DNA from: Campylobacter estrildidarum
GTDB lineage: Bacteria; Campylobacterota; Campylobacteria; Campylobacterales; Campylobacteraceae
Assembly (NCBI RefSeq): GCF_005406205.1
Contig: NZ_NXLZ01000013.1
Location: 1-40,461, forward strand
Direction of reading: 5' to 3'
Length of the DNA: 40,461 nt
A model generated the notes under the pieces. It was given only the letters and a program-made list of their open reading frames with translations. It was not told the origin of the DNA and did not search any database. Position 1 is the stretch's first letter; every line of letters starts with the position of its first letter. A program made the translations under genes and the position numbers. Shown here in pieces: positions 8,653-16,269 of this stretch.

Positions 8653-8705
8653 TTGACAAGTATTAAAAATTATACTACAATTCTATTACTTTTAAAAGAA
8701 TTGTA
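8653..8705 (+). promoter_or_regulatory. Early rightward promoter with palindromic operator
   Basis: TTGACA (8653-8658) and TACAAT (8676-8681) are separated by exactly 17 bases, a near-consensus sigma-70 promoter and unusual for Campylobacter in having a real -35. The -10 overlaps a perfect 9-base inverted repeat, TACAATTCT at 8676-8684 and AGAATTGTA at 8697-8705. A dimeric repressor bound there would cover the -10 and start site. This is the likely control point between lysogeny and transposition. Confidence 0.8.
8669..8674 (-). promoter_or_regulatory. -10 box of the leftward repressor promoter
   Basis: TATAAT is read on the minus strand at 8674-8669, 44 bases before the repressor ATG. It lies inside the spacer of the opposed early promoter, so the two polymerases cannot be loaded together. 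Binding at the adjacent palindrome (8676-8705) would also cover the upstream part of this promoter and could give autoregulation. Confidence 0.6.
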
Positions 8706-8863
8706 TCACAAAAAGGCAATTTTTAAAAGAGGTTCGGGTGGGTAGGAAGAATGTCGCTTTTGAAGCTTTAAAATGGAAGTTTAAAGTGTAAAAAGGTGGT
8801 TGTAAAACTCAAAGTTTGGAAGTTAAAATCACTTTCAAGCTCGAGTTATAAAATCATCTTTAT

Positions 8864-8880
8864 CACTCTTTTTAAGAGTG
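8864..8880 (+). promoter_or_regulatory. Leader hairpin before the Ner-like gene
   Basis: CACTCTT (8864-8870) and AAGAGTG (8874-8880) form a 7-bp stem with a TTT loop, late in a leader of about 220 bases between the early promoter and the first early gene. No T run follows, so it is not a good terminator. The rest of the leader (8706-8863) contains no gene I can support. Confidence 0.45.
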
Positions 8881-8911
8881 GTTTAGCTGATTATACCATA
8901 AAGGAGTGAAA

Positions 8912-9112
8912 ATGCGTAAAAAATATACCGCTCTTACAGAGCAAATGAATGAAAAAGGGTTTAAACTTCGCACTTGGGCTAAATTTAAAAAGCTAAAAGA
9001 GAGTGACTATAGACTGCTTTTAAATATGAGCTATGGGAAAACAAAAGGCATAAGAGGTAGAGCCAAGGAATTAAAAGAAATGTTAGAAAAAGATGGATTT
9101 AAGGTGGCTTAA
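8912..9112 (+). CDS. Ner-like small DNA-binding regulator
   Basis: This 66-residue basic protein stands where Mu ner lies, directly before the transposase and divergent from the repressor. LRTWAKFKKLKESDYRLLLN followed by KTKGIRGRAKELKEML follows the pattern of the small phage helix-turn-helix family (WAxxxGxxxxxVxxVLxGxxKGxRGxAH). It probably damps early and repressor transcription. AAGGAG at 8901-8906 places the start at ATG 8912; a GTG at 8906 overlaps the ribosome site and is unlikely. Its TAA overlaps the transposase ATG (TAATG), so the genes are coupled. Confidence 0.75.
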   Translation: MRKKYTALTEQMNEKGFKLRTWAKFKKLKESDYRLLLNMSYGKTKGIRGRAKELKEMLEKDGFKVA

Positions 9113-11295
9113 TGTGGATAAGTAGCAAGGAATTTGCAATAGAAAATAACATAAATAAAAAGAGTTTAGAAAAGGCATGTTTTAGAGCTTCTATAAATGA
9201 TAAAAAAATTTGCAAAATAAAGTATCAAAATTTATACTTTAAATATTTACAAGGTTGTCGTGGTGGTCACGCAGGTAAAACTCTCCAAATCTGGTCTAAA
9301 CCTTTAAGCAAAGAAGAAGCACAGATAGTAGAACAAGGTTTTAATATAGAAGATATAAGCCATGAGTTTTTAAACAATAAAAGTTCTAACAAGGATTTAA
9401 CGCACTATTATTTAAATAAAACAATTGTAGAAAATAACACAAAGCTAAGCAAAGAAGTTTTAAGCAAGCCATTAAATGATGATGCTTTGCTTAAAAATTC
9501 TAATGCTTTACAAGTACAAAACACTGACAAAACCAAACTTAGTGAAAATCAAATACAAATAAACAAAGATAGCTTAAGCGAATTTGCAAAAGCAAGTTCT
9601 AAAAAGCAAAATTTAGCTTTGCAAAAAGCTGCTGTGGTTAAAGAGTGGCTTCATGCTAAAGGCAAGATAAGCACTAATGATTTTATAAGCTATATCAATG
9701 CTAAGAAAATTTATGAGTTTAAACTCACGCAAAACAAACTCTTTGCTTGGCAAAAAGAATATTTAGCACATGGGCTTGATGCTTTAGTAGATAAAAGAGA
9801 AAATAAAAAAGCAGATGAGATCGAAAGACTTGGTATAAAAGAACTTTTTGTAAATACCTTGCTCGCACAAAAAGGAAGGCTTAATGCTTCTAATATCCAT
9901 CGCATTATAAATTATGAAATTGCAAAAAATGGAAAATTAGATTTGAAAGATTTTCTAGGCAAAAAAGATGAGTTTATAAGCTATGAGTGTATTTTAAGAA
10001 GTATGAAAAAATACTTAAAAGAAAACAAGCTTATAAAAAATATCATCTTACATGGAGAAGATGGAGCCATAAGTCGTCATCTGCCTGCACTTGGGGTGAG
10101 CAATTGGAAAGCTTCTACCATTAATGAAATCGTAGAGATTGATGCAAGTCCGCTTGATGCCATTTGTAAAGTGGATTTTATTAATGAAAAATACGGCTTA
10201 AAAGGTGAGGAGTGCTCTTGGCATAAACGCTATACTATTATATCTTTAATCGATACCTATAGTGGTGTAGCCAGTTTTTATCTTGGCTTTAGTGAAGATA
10301 GTTTAAGCATAGCAAGAGCTATTGCAAAATACATTAGCACTTATGGCTTACCAAAATGCATACATTCGGATAATGGCAAGGCATTTTTAAGCAAAAATGT
10401 CAAAGCTCTTTTAGAGAGATTAAATATTGATTATAAAGCTATGCCAGCTTATAGCGGTTGGACTAAGCCTTATGTGGAAAATAAATTTAAAGATTTGCAA
10501 AACTCACTCACTGCAAACTTGGTTGGATACATAGGGGCTAATATCAAAGAAAGACAAGCCATTGAGTTTTTTTATTCTAAAAAGGAAAGACGTCTTAAAA
10601 AAGGCTATAAAACCAATCAAAGAAGACTTAAAACACTTGAATTTATGAGAGCTTGCATAGATGATTATAGTGCGTATTTTATGAATAATAAATGGCTCGA
10701 CCGGCTAGGTGCTACTCCAAAAGAAAGTTATGAGACAAAAATAGAAGATGCAATTGCTATGGATGAGCTTAGTCTTAGTATGTATTTAGGTGGCGAGCTA
10801 AAACTAAGAAAGATATTAAATAAAGGATTAAGCTTAAACGGCACCCTTTTTTATAATCCAAAATTATACATCCATGAAGAAGTGTATGTGTGTGAAAATC
10901 TCAATAATCAAAATGAAATCTTTTGCTTTGATAAACAAAAAGAACTTATTTGCGTAGCTAACAATCTAGACCTTGAACTTGGAGTGAGTGTTGAAGAAGC
11001 CAAAGAAGCTAGAAAGCTTGTAAATAAAGCTATAAAAGCAAGTAAAGATAAAATCGATAAGCAAAGAGTGATTTTAGAAAAGAATATGGAGAAATATCTA
11101 GAACTTGGCACACAAAAACTAGAAAAAGTAAAAGCACCAAAAGTAAAAATCAGCAATAACGCTAAAGAAGAACTTGAATTTTCAAATACTCTTGTAAGCA
11201 ATGGCGATGTGGAACGTTTTGCTAAAAAGAGTGAGGTAAAACTTGAACGCAAAATTCCTAAATGGGAAAATGCAGCGAAAAAGGCAGGATATTGA
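9112..11295 (+). CDS. Mu A-like DDE transposase
   Basis: The 727-residue protein carries the RNase H-fold DDE triad: Asp344 in EIDASPLD, Asp420 in IHSDNGKAF and Glu456 in KPYVENKFKDLQ. The 35-residue gap between the last two is the DD35E spacing of the rve integrase core. SLIDTYSGVASF and PAYSGWTKPYVEN are typical core blocks. The N-terminal part (about 1-300) should bind the phage ends, and a basic C-terminal tail (about 600-727) may contact the MuB-like ATPase. It performs strand transfer at integration and replicative transposition. The start overlaps the Ner-like gene by one base. Confidence 0.95.
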   Translation: MWISSKEFAIENNINKKSLEKACFRASINDKKICKIKYQNLYFKYLQGCRGGHAGKTLQIWSKPLSKEEAQIVEQGFNIEDISHEFLNNKSSNKDLTHYYLNKTIVENNTKLSKEVLSKPLNDDALLKNSNALQVQNTDKTKLSENQIQINKDSLSEFAKASSKKQNLALQKAAVVKEWLHAKGKISTNDFISYINAKKIYEFKLTQNKLFAWQKEYLAHGLDALVDKRENKKADEIERLGIKELFVNTLLAQKGRLNASNIHRIINYEIAKNGKLDLKDFLGKKDEFISYECILRSMKKYLKENKLIKNIILHGEDGAISRHLPALGVSNWKASTINEIVEIDASPLDAICKVDFINEKYGLKGEECSWHKRYTIISLIDTYSGVASFYLGFSEDSLSIARAIAKYISTYGLPKCIHSDNGKAFLSKNVKALLERLNIDYKAMPAYSGWTKPYVENKFKDLQNSLTANLVGYIGANIKERQAIEFFYSKKERRLKKGYKTNQRRLKTLEFMRACIDDYSAYFMNNKWLDRLGATPKESYETKIEDAIAMDELSLSMYLGGELKLRKILNKGLSLNGTLFYNPKLYIHEEVYVCENLNNQNEIFCFDKQKELICVANNLDLELGVSVEEAKEARKLVNKAIKASKDKIDKQRVILEKNMEKYLELGTQKLEKVKAPKVKISNNAKEELEFSNTLVSNGDVERFAKKSEVKLERKIPKWENAAKKAGY

Positions 11296-11394
11296 CAAAA
11301 GTTTTTAAAAGCTTTTAAAGTCTATTTAAACACGCTTTGAAAGTTTTTAAAAGCTTTTTAAAAGGCTTTATAAAAAATATAAAAAGGAATAAAT

Positions 11395-12252
11395 ATGCAA
11401 GAATTAAGTCAAGAATTAGAATGTTTTTTAAAACAAAGTGGTATGAAACCAAGTGCATTAGCTCGTGCTATTGGAGCGAGTGCTAGTTTGATTTCACAGA
11501 TTAAAAGTGCTAGCTATAAAGGTGATGTGGCTTTATGGGCTAAAAAGATAAGAGATTTTATAGCAAATTATCAAGGTAAAAATGAAGTAGAAATCAAAAA
11601 AGAAACTATCTTTAAAAGTAGAGATTTTTCTATGGCAAGTTTTGTTATGAGTGAAGCTGTGAATGAAAAAGAAATCGCTCTTATTTTTGGAGAGGCAGGA
11701 ACAGGCAAAACGACTATTATAAAAGAATTTATCAAAAACAAACCCCAAAGCATTTTAATAGAAGCAACCTGCCATACAAGCGTAGGAGTAATGCTTGATG
11801 AATTACTTCTTGCACTTAAAATCGAAGCAAATAATAATAATGCCTCTAAATTAAAAGCAATTGCAAGATTTTTAAAAGCAAATGAAAAGATTTTGATTGT
11901 CGATGAAGCTGAATATTTGCCACTTAAAGCACTGGAAGATTTAAGACGTATTGCTGATTTTGCTAGAGTGCCATTGATCTTGGTAGGAACCGAGGTTTTA
12001 TATAAAAATCTAATGGGTAAAAATAAAGAGCTTAAACAACTTTACTCAAGAATTTGCGGTAAGTGGATGATGAAAGGACTTAGTAAGGAAGAAAGTGATG
12101 AATTTTTTGGCAAAAGTTATTTTAAATTCACAAATGGCAATTTTAGAAGTAGTGCAAAACTTTTAAAAAAGGCTTTGAGACTTGCAGAACTTGAGGAATG
12201 TGAAATAAACGATGAGCTTATATTAAGTGCGAGTGAGATGGTTATATTATGA
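11395..12252 (+). CDS. Mu B-like transposition target-capture ATPase
   Basis: The 285-residue AAA+ protein has an N-terminal helix-turn-helix (about residues 8-40, SALARAIGASASLISQI), Walker A GEAGTGKT at 99-106 and Walker B ILIVDE at 166-171. MuB-type proteins coat target DNA, deliver it to the transposase and give target immunity. AAAAAGG precedes ATG 11395. The 99-base gap after the transposase contains two direct copies of an AAGTTTTTAAAAGCTTTT-like element (around 11297 and 11340) of unknown role. The end overlaps the next gene by 4 bases. Confidence 0.92.
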   Translation: MQELSQELECFLKQSGMKPSALARAIGASASLISQIKSASYKGDVALWAKKIRDFIANYQGKNEVEIKKETIFKSRDFSMASFVMSEAVNEKEIALIFGEAGTGKTTIIKEFIKNKPQSILIEATCHTSVGVMLDELLLALKIEANNNNASKLKAIARFLKANEKILIVDEAEYLPLKALEDLRRIADFARVPLILVGTEVLYKNLMGKNKELKQLYSRICGKWMMKGLSKEESDEFFGKSYFKFTNGNFRSSAKLLKKALRLAELEECEINDELILSASEMVIL

Positions 12253-12452
12253 CTTTTGAAGAGATAGCAAAAGAACTAGGTATTTCATTGACACGTGTTC
12301 ATCAAATCTATAAACACGCTATTAAAAAATTAAAAAGTCCTAGAAATAAAGATAAATGGCTTGCTATCTTTGAAACTTTAGACTTAATAGAGCAAGAAAA
12401 AACAAAAAGAAACAATTTAATACAAGGAGTAGATCATGACAACAATGATTAA
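12249..12452 (+). CDS. Small sigma-70 region 4-like helix-turn-helix protein
   Basis: This 67-residue protein starts with FEEIAKELGISLTRVHQIYK and AIKKLKSP, which closely follows sigma factor region 4.2, the helix-turn-helix that reads the -35 box. No other sigma region is present. It overlaps the MuB-like gene by 4 bases. It may be a phage regulator that redirects or activates transcription of later genes, in the position where Mu uses small regulators. The target is unknown. Confidence 0.7.
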   Translation: MTFEEIAKELGISLTRVHQIYKHAIKKLKSPRNKDKWLAIFETLDLIEQEKTKRNNLIQGVDHDNND

Positions 12453-12621
12453 AGGCGAAAAAGCAGACTATAGTGCTTCATTGTTTGAAGTAAGAGGTGT
12501 GAGTATTTATTTTAAAGAAAGCGGTGCTTTTGTGGATGTTTTAAAAGGAATTTATCCTGATCATATTGCACAAAAAATTCTTAATTTTCACTTGAATAAA
12601 AAGCTGAATAAAAGTGCTTAA
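12436..12621 (+). CDS. Hypothetical early phage protein
   Basis: I do not recognise a family. The 61-residue product has a central block VRGVSIYFKESGAFVDVLKG that looks like a compact beta-hairpin and helix. AAGGAG at 12424-12429 supports ATG 12436, inside the preceding gene by 17 bases, which argues for a real coupled gene. No membrane segment or signal is visible. Confidence 0.6.
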   Translation: MTTMIKGEKADYSASLFEVRGVSIYFKESGAFVDVLKGIYPDHIAQKILNFHLNKKLNKSA

Positions 12622-12649
12622 TTTAAAAGCACTTTAATCGTGTTTTTTT

Positions 12650-12683
12650 CTTTTTAAGTCTTTTTTTAAGAAGACTTAAAAAG
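12650..12683 (+). promoter_or_regulatory. 13-bp intercistronic hairpin
   Basis: CTTTTTAAGTCTT (12650-12662) pairs perfectly with 12671-12683 around an 8-base loop. A smaller GGGT/ACCC hairpin overlaps its 3' side. Neither is followed by a T run. It could stabilise or partly end the upstream early transcript before the next gene at 12719. Confidence 0.5.
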
Positions 12684-12718
12684 GGTAAAACCCTAAAATC
12701 ATCAAAAAAAGGAGAACA

Positions 12719-13057
12719 ATGCCATTAGTTTATATAGCCTCACCTTATAAAGGCTTAGCTGTGCAAGAAAGCAGACGCAAATCATTAGCTATAAGCGTTG
12801 CCGAGCAAGAATGCTTAAAAATTATACGTGAATGTGAAGATTTTACACCTGTTTCACCCATACTACAATTTAGCTATTTAGATGAAAACAAACACAGAGA
12901 CAAAGCTTTACAAATGGGGAAAGAACTTTTAAAAGCTTGTGATTATATTTATCTTAGCAAACACAAAGATGCTAAAAATTCAACAAGTATGTTTATGGAA
13001 GCTGAGCTTGCTAAAAAGCTAGGCATTAAAGAATTAGTTTTGGAGTTGCCCTTATAA
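12719..13057 (+). CDS. Nucleoside 2-deoxyribosyltransferase-like protein
   Basis: The 112-residue protein begins PLVYIASPYKG, the signature first strand and loop of the nucleoside 2-deoxyribosyltransferase-like superfamily (DUF4406/DUF1937-type members). A later DYIYLSKHKDAKNSTSMFME block fits the substrate-binding and catalytic-glutamate part (SxxMxxE), and AELAKKLGIKELVL is the closing helix-strand. Family members cut or swap N-glycosidic bonds of nucleotides. AAGGAG lies seven bases before ATG 12719. A role in nucleotide metabolism or in countering host defence is possible but unproven. Confidence 0.7.
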   Translation: MPLVYIASPYKGLAVQESRRKSLAISVAEQECLKIIRECEDFTPVSPILQFSYLDENKHRDKALQMGKELLKACDYIYLSKHKDAKNSTSMFMEAELAKKLGIKELVLELPL

Positions 13058-13163
13058 GGGTTTAAGGATAGTCAAGAAAAGAAATAAATATGCCATATCT
13101 TTAAAATATGGTGTGATTCTTTGGGATTATCAAATCGAAAAATATAAATTAAAGGAGATTTAA

Positions 13164-13649
13164 ATGCAAATAAATAGTTTTGAAGATGTTAATTTAGCAC
13201 TTAAAAAAGTAGCAGAGCTTAGTGTGCAAATAGAAAAAATCAATGGAGAGGTAACTTTAGCTTGTAATGAAATCAAAGAAAGCCGTGCAGGAGAGATTAA
13301 AGTTTTAAGCGATGAGCTTGGATATATAGAAGCTTGTATCACTACTTTTTGTGAAAATAATAAGCATGAATTTGCTGAAAAAAGATCTAAGGAATTTACC
13401 TTTGGCAAAATTGGTTATCGCTTAAGTAAAAGTGTATCTTTACCACGTGTAAAAGAAAAACTAGAAAGTTTAATTAAAGCCTTTAAAAGCTATGGGCTTA
13501 ATGAGTGTATCACTTACAAAGAAGAACTTAACAAAGAAGCCATAGTAGAACTTGAAGATAGCACTTTAGTAAAACTTGGACTTAAAAGGGTTACAAAAGA
13601 TAATTTTAGAATAGAACCAAAGATTGAAAGCTTAGAAATTCAAAATTAA
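13164..13649 (+). CDS. gam: Mu Gam-like host-nuclease inhibitor
   Basis: This 161-residue protein matches the Mu Gam family in length and layout: an N-terminal long coiled coil (about residues 8-50), then a small domain with SKEFTFGKIGYRLSKSVSLP. Gam is a bacterial relative of Ku that binds double-strand DNA ends and shields them from RecBCD-type nucleases (AddAB in Campylobacter). AAAGGAG precedes the ATG. It sits in the early operon between the deoxyribosyltransferase-like gene and a series of small genes, as gam does in other Mu-like phages. Confidence 0.88.
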   Translation: MQINSFEDVNLALKKVAELSVQIEKINGEVTLACNEIKESRAGEIKVLSDELGYIEACITTFCENNKHEFAEKRSKEFTFGKIGYRLSKSVSLPRVKEKLESLIKAFKSYGLNECITYKEELNKEAIVELEDSTLVKLGLKRVTKDNFRIEPKIESLEIQN

Positions 13650-13658
13650 AAATTTAAC

Positions 13659-13678
13659 AAGTCCGCTAAGGCGGATTT
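13659..13678 (+). promoter_or_regulatory. Leader hairpin, copy 1 of a duplicated element
   Basis: AAGTCCGC (13659-13666) and GCGGATTT (13671-13678) pair over 8 positions with one G-T. The flanks AATTTAACAAG on the left and ATTAAGTTTTTAAAA on the right are shared with the copy at 14898-14921, while the stem bases differ but still pair. It lies in the gap before the gene at 13721. Confidence 0.65.
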
Positions 13679-13720
13679 GATTAAGTTTTTAAAACTTAAT
13701 TTAAAACAAAAGGATAAAAA

Positions 13721-13993
13721 ATGTATGTAAATGCAAGTATAGATGCAAGTGATTTAGAAGATATAGATGCTGATGATCTTGCTGAACTTTTTGAAGATTT
13801 AAGCATAAAAGAGCAAGAGGAATTCTTTAGAATGATTCATAAGGATACCAAGCCAATAGAAAGAATAAGAGCCATTCTTTCTAATTTGTCTAACGATGAA
13901 GCACTTAAGCTTTTAAAAGAACTTAATAGCGAGTTTAAGAGCGATGAAGAGTGGCGAGAGGTTACTAAAAACATAAATGGAGATAACAAATGA
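13721..13993 (+). CDS. Hypothetical acidic early phage protein
   Basis: I do not recognise a family. The 90-residue product is strongly acidic near its N-terminus (DASDLEDIDADDLAELFEDL) and appears wholly helical, with two amphipathic helices around IKEQEEFFRMIHK and LSNDEALKLLKELN. AAAAGGA supports ATG 13721. It ends in an ATGA overlap with the next gene, so the two are coupled. Acidic small early proteins sometimes mimic DNA, but nothing here proves that. Confidence 0.6.
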   Translation: MYVNASIDASDLEDIDADDLAELFEDLSIKEQEEFFRMIHKDTKPIERIRAILSNLSNDEALKLLKELNSEFKSDEEWREVTKNINGDNK

Positions 13994-14433
13994 AATCAGT
14001 TAAAATTGATAATACTTATATATTAACAGAAACGATTATAAGTTTTAGAACATTTCAAGTTGAAAATTTTATTGCACTTGAGATTTTTAATGGAAAAAAA
14101 TATACTAAATATTTTGAAATATTTCAAAGTAAAGAAGTGGAATATCATTATCTTTTTGGTGCAAAACAAAATTCAAAAACTATAAAAATACTTGATAAGA
14201 TAGATATTTTAATGGAAAAACTTTGCGAATTTGTGGGTAATAATTTACTTAAAACACTTACTCTTCTGAAAAGTAGAAAAAAAGAAGACATAGTTTTTAG
14301 ATTAGATGATGAGATTAGACAAATTTTAGAAAAAAGTGAATTAGTTGAAAATATTAAAAAACTTGCAAAAGAATATGAAAATGAACAAAGCAACAAAGGC
14401 TTTTTTAAAAAGTTTTTTTTAAAGGATAAATAA
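13990..14433 (+). CDS. Hypothetical early phage protein
   Basis: The family is not recognised. The 147-residue product has a beta-rich N-terminal half (IDNTYILTETIISFRTFQVE, then FIALEIFNGKKYTKYFEIF) and a helical C-terminal half ending in a lysine-phenylalanine-rich tail (FFKKFFLKDK). The first part looks like a small PH-like or single-sheet fold; the second looks like a coiled coil. It is coupled at both ends, by ATGA to the gene before and by TAATG to the YopX gene after. Confidence 0.6.
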   Translation: MKSVKIDNTYILTETIISFRTFQVENFIALEIFNGKKYTKYFEIFQSKEVEYHYLFGAKQNSKTIKILDKIDILMEKLCEFVGNNLLKTLTLLKSRKKEDIVFRLDDEIRQILEKSELVENIKKLAKEYENEQSNKGFFKKFFLKDK

Positions 14434-14837
14434 TGAAATTAAAAGATTTTGATTTTAGGGTTTGGGATAAAGGAATAAATAAATATATTGAAAATCAGAC
14501 AATAGCAATTTTAAATAATAGAATATTTGCAGGAAATACACACGAAGGTCAAATAGGCGAATTTGAGTTTATGAGCGAAAATTATGATAATGATATAGAA
14601 ATCGAACTTTGGACTGGATTTTATGATAAAAATGGCAAAAAGATTTATGAAGGAGATATTATAAGATGTGAATATCATGATGGATGTATTCTTACTTATA
14701 TAATCATTTTCAAATATGGTTCATTTTATGCATCAGAGTATAATAGTAGTTATATAGACTTAATAAGTGAAATTTCACTTGAGAATTATGAAATCATCGG
14801 CAATATCCACGAAAATCCTGAACTTTTGAAATGTTAA
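14433..14837 (+). CDS. YopX family phage protein
   Basis: The 134-residue protein shows the YopX pattern: an N-terminal DFRVWDKGINKYI block, then LWTGFYDKNGKKIYEGDIIR and a C-terminal YEIIGNIHENPELL. YopX proteins are common in phages and plasmids of many bacteria. Their molecular role is unknown. The start overlaps the preceding stop by one base. Low G+C and codon use match its neighbours. Confidence 0.88.
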   Translation: MKLKDFDFRVWDKGINKYIENQTIAILNNRIFAGNTHEGQIGEFEFMSENYDNDIEIELWTGFYDKNGKKIYEGDIIRCEYHDGCILTYIIIFKYGSFYASEYNSSYIDLISEISLENYEIIGNIHENPELLKC

Positions 14838-14897
14838 AAATATGAAAAATTTTTAACACAAAAATGAAATATGTTTAAAAAAGCCAAAAAATTTAAC

Positions 14898-14921
14898 AAG
14901 TCCATTAAAACTAATGGGCTT
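14898..14921 (+). promoter_or_regulatory. Leader hairpin, copy 2 of a duplicated element
   Basis: AAGTCCATTA (14898-14907) pairs with TAATGGGCTT (14912-14921) over 10 positions with one T-G, around AAAC. It has the same flanks as copy 1 at 13659-13678 but a longer, different stem that still pairs. It precedes the gene at 14947 by 25 bases. Confidence 0.65.
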
Positions 14922-14946
14922 AATTAAGTTTTTAAAAAGGATAAAA

Positions 14947-15126
14947 ATGAGTACGAGAGAGTGTGCTTTAAAGAATTTCAAGTTGCTTTTAGAAGATATT
15001 TTAAATGATAAAAATGGTTTTTATAGATACAAAAATGGCAAATTAAATATCTCTAAGATATCCCGTGTAAGTGGTCTTAGCTGGAACTTTTTAAAAAGAG
15101 AACTTTATATAAGGGGGCTTTTATGA
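14947..15126 (+). CDS. Small helix-turn-helix-like phage protein
   Basis: I start at ATG 14947 because AAAAAGGA lies just upstream and the duplicated leader hairpin ends before it; an upstream ATG at 14914 lies inside the hairpin. The 59-residue product ends with LNISKISRVSGLSWNFLKREL, which reads like a helix-turn-helix (helix, G-L-S turn, recognition helix). It overlaps the GemA-like gene by 4 bases. A regulator of the later genes is plausible, not shown. Confidence 0.6.
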   Translation: MSTRECALKNFKLLLEDILNDKNGFYRYKNGKLNISKISRVSGLSWNFLKRELYIRGLL

Positions 15127-15557
15127 GCCCTAAACAAGCTACATTAAGAAAGCAACTTTTAGCTAAAATTCATATGCACAAAGAATATTTATATTACAAA
15201 AAACACAACGCTTGGCAGGATTTTTTAACCTTAAGGTTTGAAGTAAAAAGCTCTAAAGATTTAAGCATAAATGAACTCAAAATTTTACTGGGTATTTTTG
15301 ATGGAAAAATTAAAGATAGTCTGTCTTTTATTCCTGATTTAAAAGGTAGAGTGATATTAAAACAAAATGGCTCTGTAAAACAATTTTTTTACTTAAAAGC
15401 TCTTTTAAAACAAAATAAAATGAATGTTTTTAGTTTTTATAGACTTTGTAAAAAAACTTTAAAAAAGGATGTATTTTCACTTTTAGATCTTAGTAAAAAA
15501 GACTATACAACCATGATAGTCGTTTTAGAGAAAATTCTTAAAACTGAAAAAAAATAA
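15123..15557 (+). CDS. GemA-like regulatory protein (Mu gp16, DUF1018)
   Basis: The 144-residue protein follows the GemA pattern: an N-terminal basic stretch with LLAKIHMHKEYLYY, then AWQDFLTLRFEVKSSKDLS and INELKILLGIFDG. In Mu, gemA/gp16 affects host gene expression and DNA supercoiling and lies in the semi-essential early region, as here. The C-terminal half is basic and helical. The match is by pattern and location; a divergent member is likely. Confidence 0.7.
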   Translation: MSPKQATLRKQLLAKIHMHKEYLYYKKHNAWQDFLTLRFEVKSSKDLSINELKILLGIFDGKIKDSLSFIPDLKGRVILKQNGSVKQFFYLKALLKQNKMNVFSFYRLCKKTLKKDVFSLLDLSKKDYTTMIVVLEKILKTEKK

Positions 15558-15604
15558 AAAAAATAGTTATAATTCTTAAAAACTTTCTTGATTAAGGATT
15601 GCTA

Positions 15605-15802
15605 TTGTTCTGCCCAAGGTGTGCTAACGATAAAACAAGAGTTTTAAAAACAATAAAATCAGATATTAATGAGAGATTTAGAAGATGTGTTAAATGTGGC
15701 TATGCTTTTACTTCTATAGAACTTGTAAAGATAGACAAATATGCCGAACACTACATAAAAGAAACTCAAAAAGGTTTATTTGATGAAGAGTTTTACTCTT
15801 AA
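15605..15802 (+). CDS. Ogr/Delta- or NrdR-like zinc-ribbon protein
   Basis: FCPRCAND at the N-terminus and RRCVKCGYAFTSIE about 25 residues later give two CxxC pairs, a zinc ribbon like those of the P2 Ogr/Delta late activators and of the NrdR N-terminus. I choose TTG 15605, which has AAGGA seven bases upstream and gives the usual MFCPxC start; TTG 15599 would add two residues. No ATG exists here. Position at the end of the early operon suits an activator of the head or tail operons. The last 20 bases overlap the next gene. Confidence 0.65.
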   Translation: MFCPRCANDKTRVLKTIKSDINERFRRCVKCGYAFTSIELVKIDKYAEHYIKETQKGLFDEEFYS

Positions 15803-16262
15803 GGGTCTTGAAAATCTTTTGAAAAAATGCGAAGATTTGGAAGATGAAAAAAAGCAAATCATTTTAAGAGAGATTTTTGCTGAAAAACTCTACAAAGAAA
15901 GTAAAGAAAATTTAGAAAAAGAACAAGATTCTAATGCGAAAAAATGGGCTCCTTTAAAACAAAGTACATTAAATTCAAGAAGAGCACAAAAGATCATGCA
16001 TACTAAAAAGCTTTTTGCAACTGGATCTATGCAAAGTTCTTTACACAATGGAGTAGAAAATGATAGAGCATTTGTGGCACTGAATGCAACTTATAAAGGT
16101 TTTGCTTATGCTAGTGTGCATCAATTTGGAAGCAAAAAAGTAGTAGCAAGACCCTTTTTACCTATAGATAAAGAATTGAATATGAATCAAAGAATAGCAA
16201 ATGAAATGGAGGCTGAAGTAAAGGACATGCTTTGGGCTTTATTTAAGCAAAGTCTAAAATAA
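15783..16262 (+). CDS. Phage virion morphogenesis protein (Mu gpG-like)
   Basis: This 159-residue protein matches the virion morphogenesis / tail completion family (Mu gpG, P2 gpS relatives): WAPLKQSTLNSRR, LFATGSMQSSL, FAYASVHQFGSKK and VVARPFLPI are the conserved stations. Such proteins act late, joining head and tail. It is the last gene of the rightward early operon, apart from the other structural genes, and starts at ATG 15783 inside the zinc-ribbon gene. A TTG three bases earlier is possible. Confidence 0.88.
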   Translation: MKSFTLKGLENLLKKCEDLEDEKKQIILREIFAEKLYKESKENLEKEQDSNAKKWAPLKQSTLNSRRAQKIMHTKKLFATGSMQSSLHNGVENDRAFVALNATYKGFAYASVHQFGSKKVVARPFLPIDKELNMNQRIANEMEAEVKDMLWALFKQSLK

Positions 16263-16269
16263 GATTTTT

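Noticed and set aside
8706-8863. Small gene in the early leader
   Set aside because: No frame has a convincing start, ribosome site and length; the stretch is best treated as an untranslated leader.
12650-12683. 13-bp hairpin taken as an intrinsic terminator ending the early operon
   Set aside because: No T run follows on either strand and early-type genes continue downstream, so I list it as an intercistronic hairpin only.
15599-15604. TTG 15599 as start of the zinc-ribbon gene
   Set aside because: It is too close to the AAGGA site; TTG 15605 has normal spacing and gives the usual N-terminus of the family.
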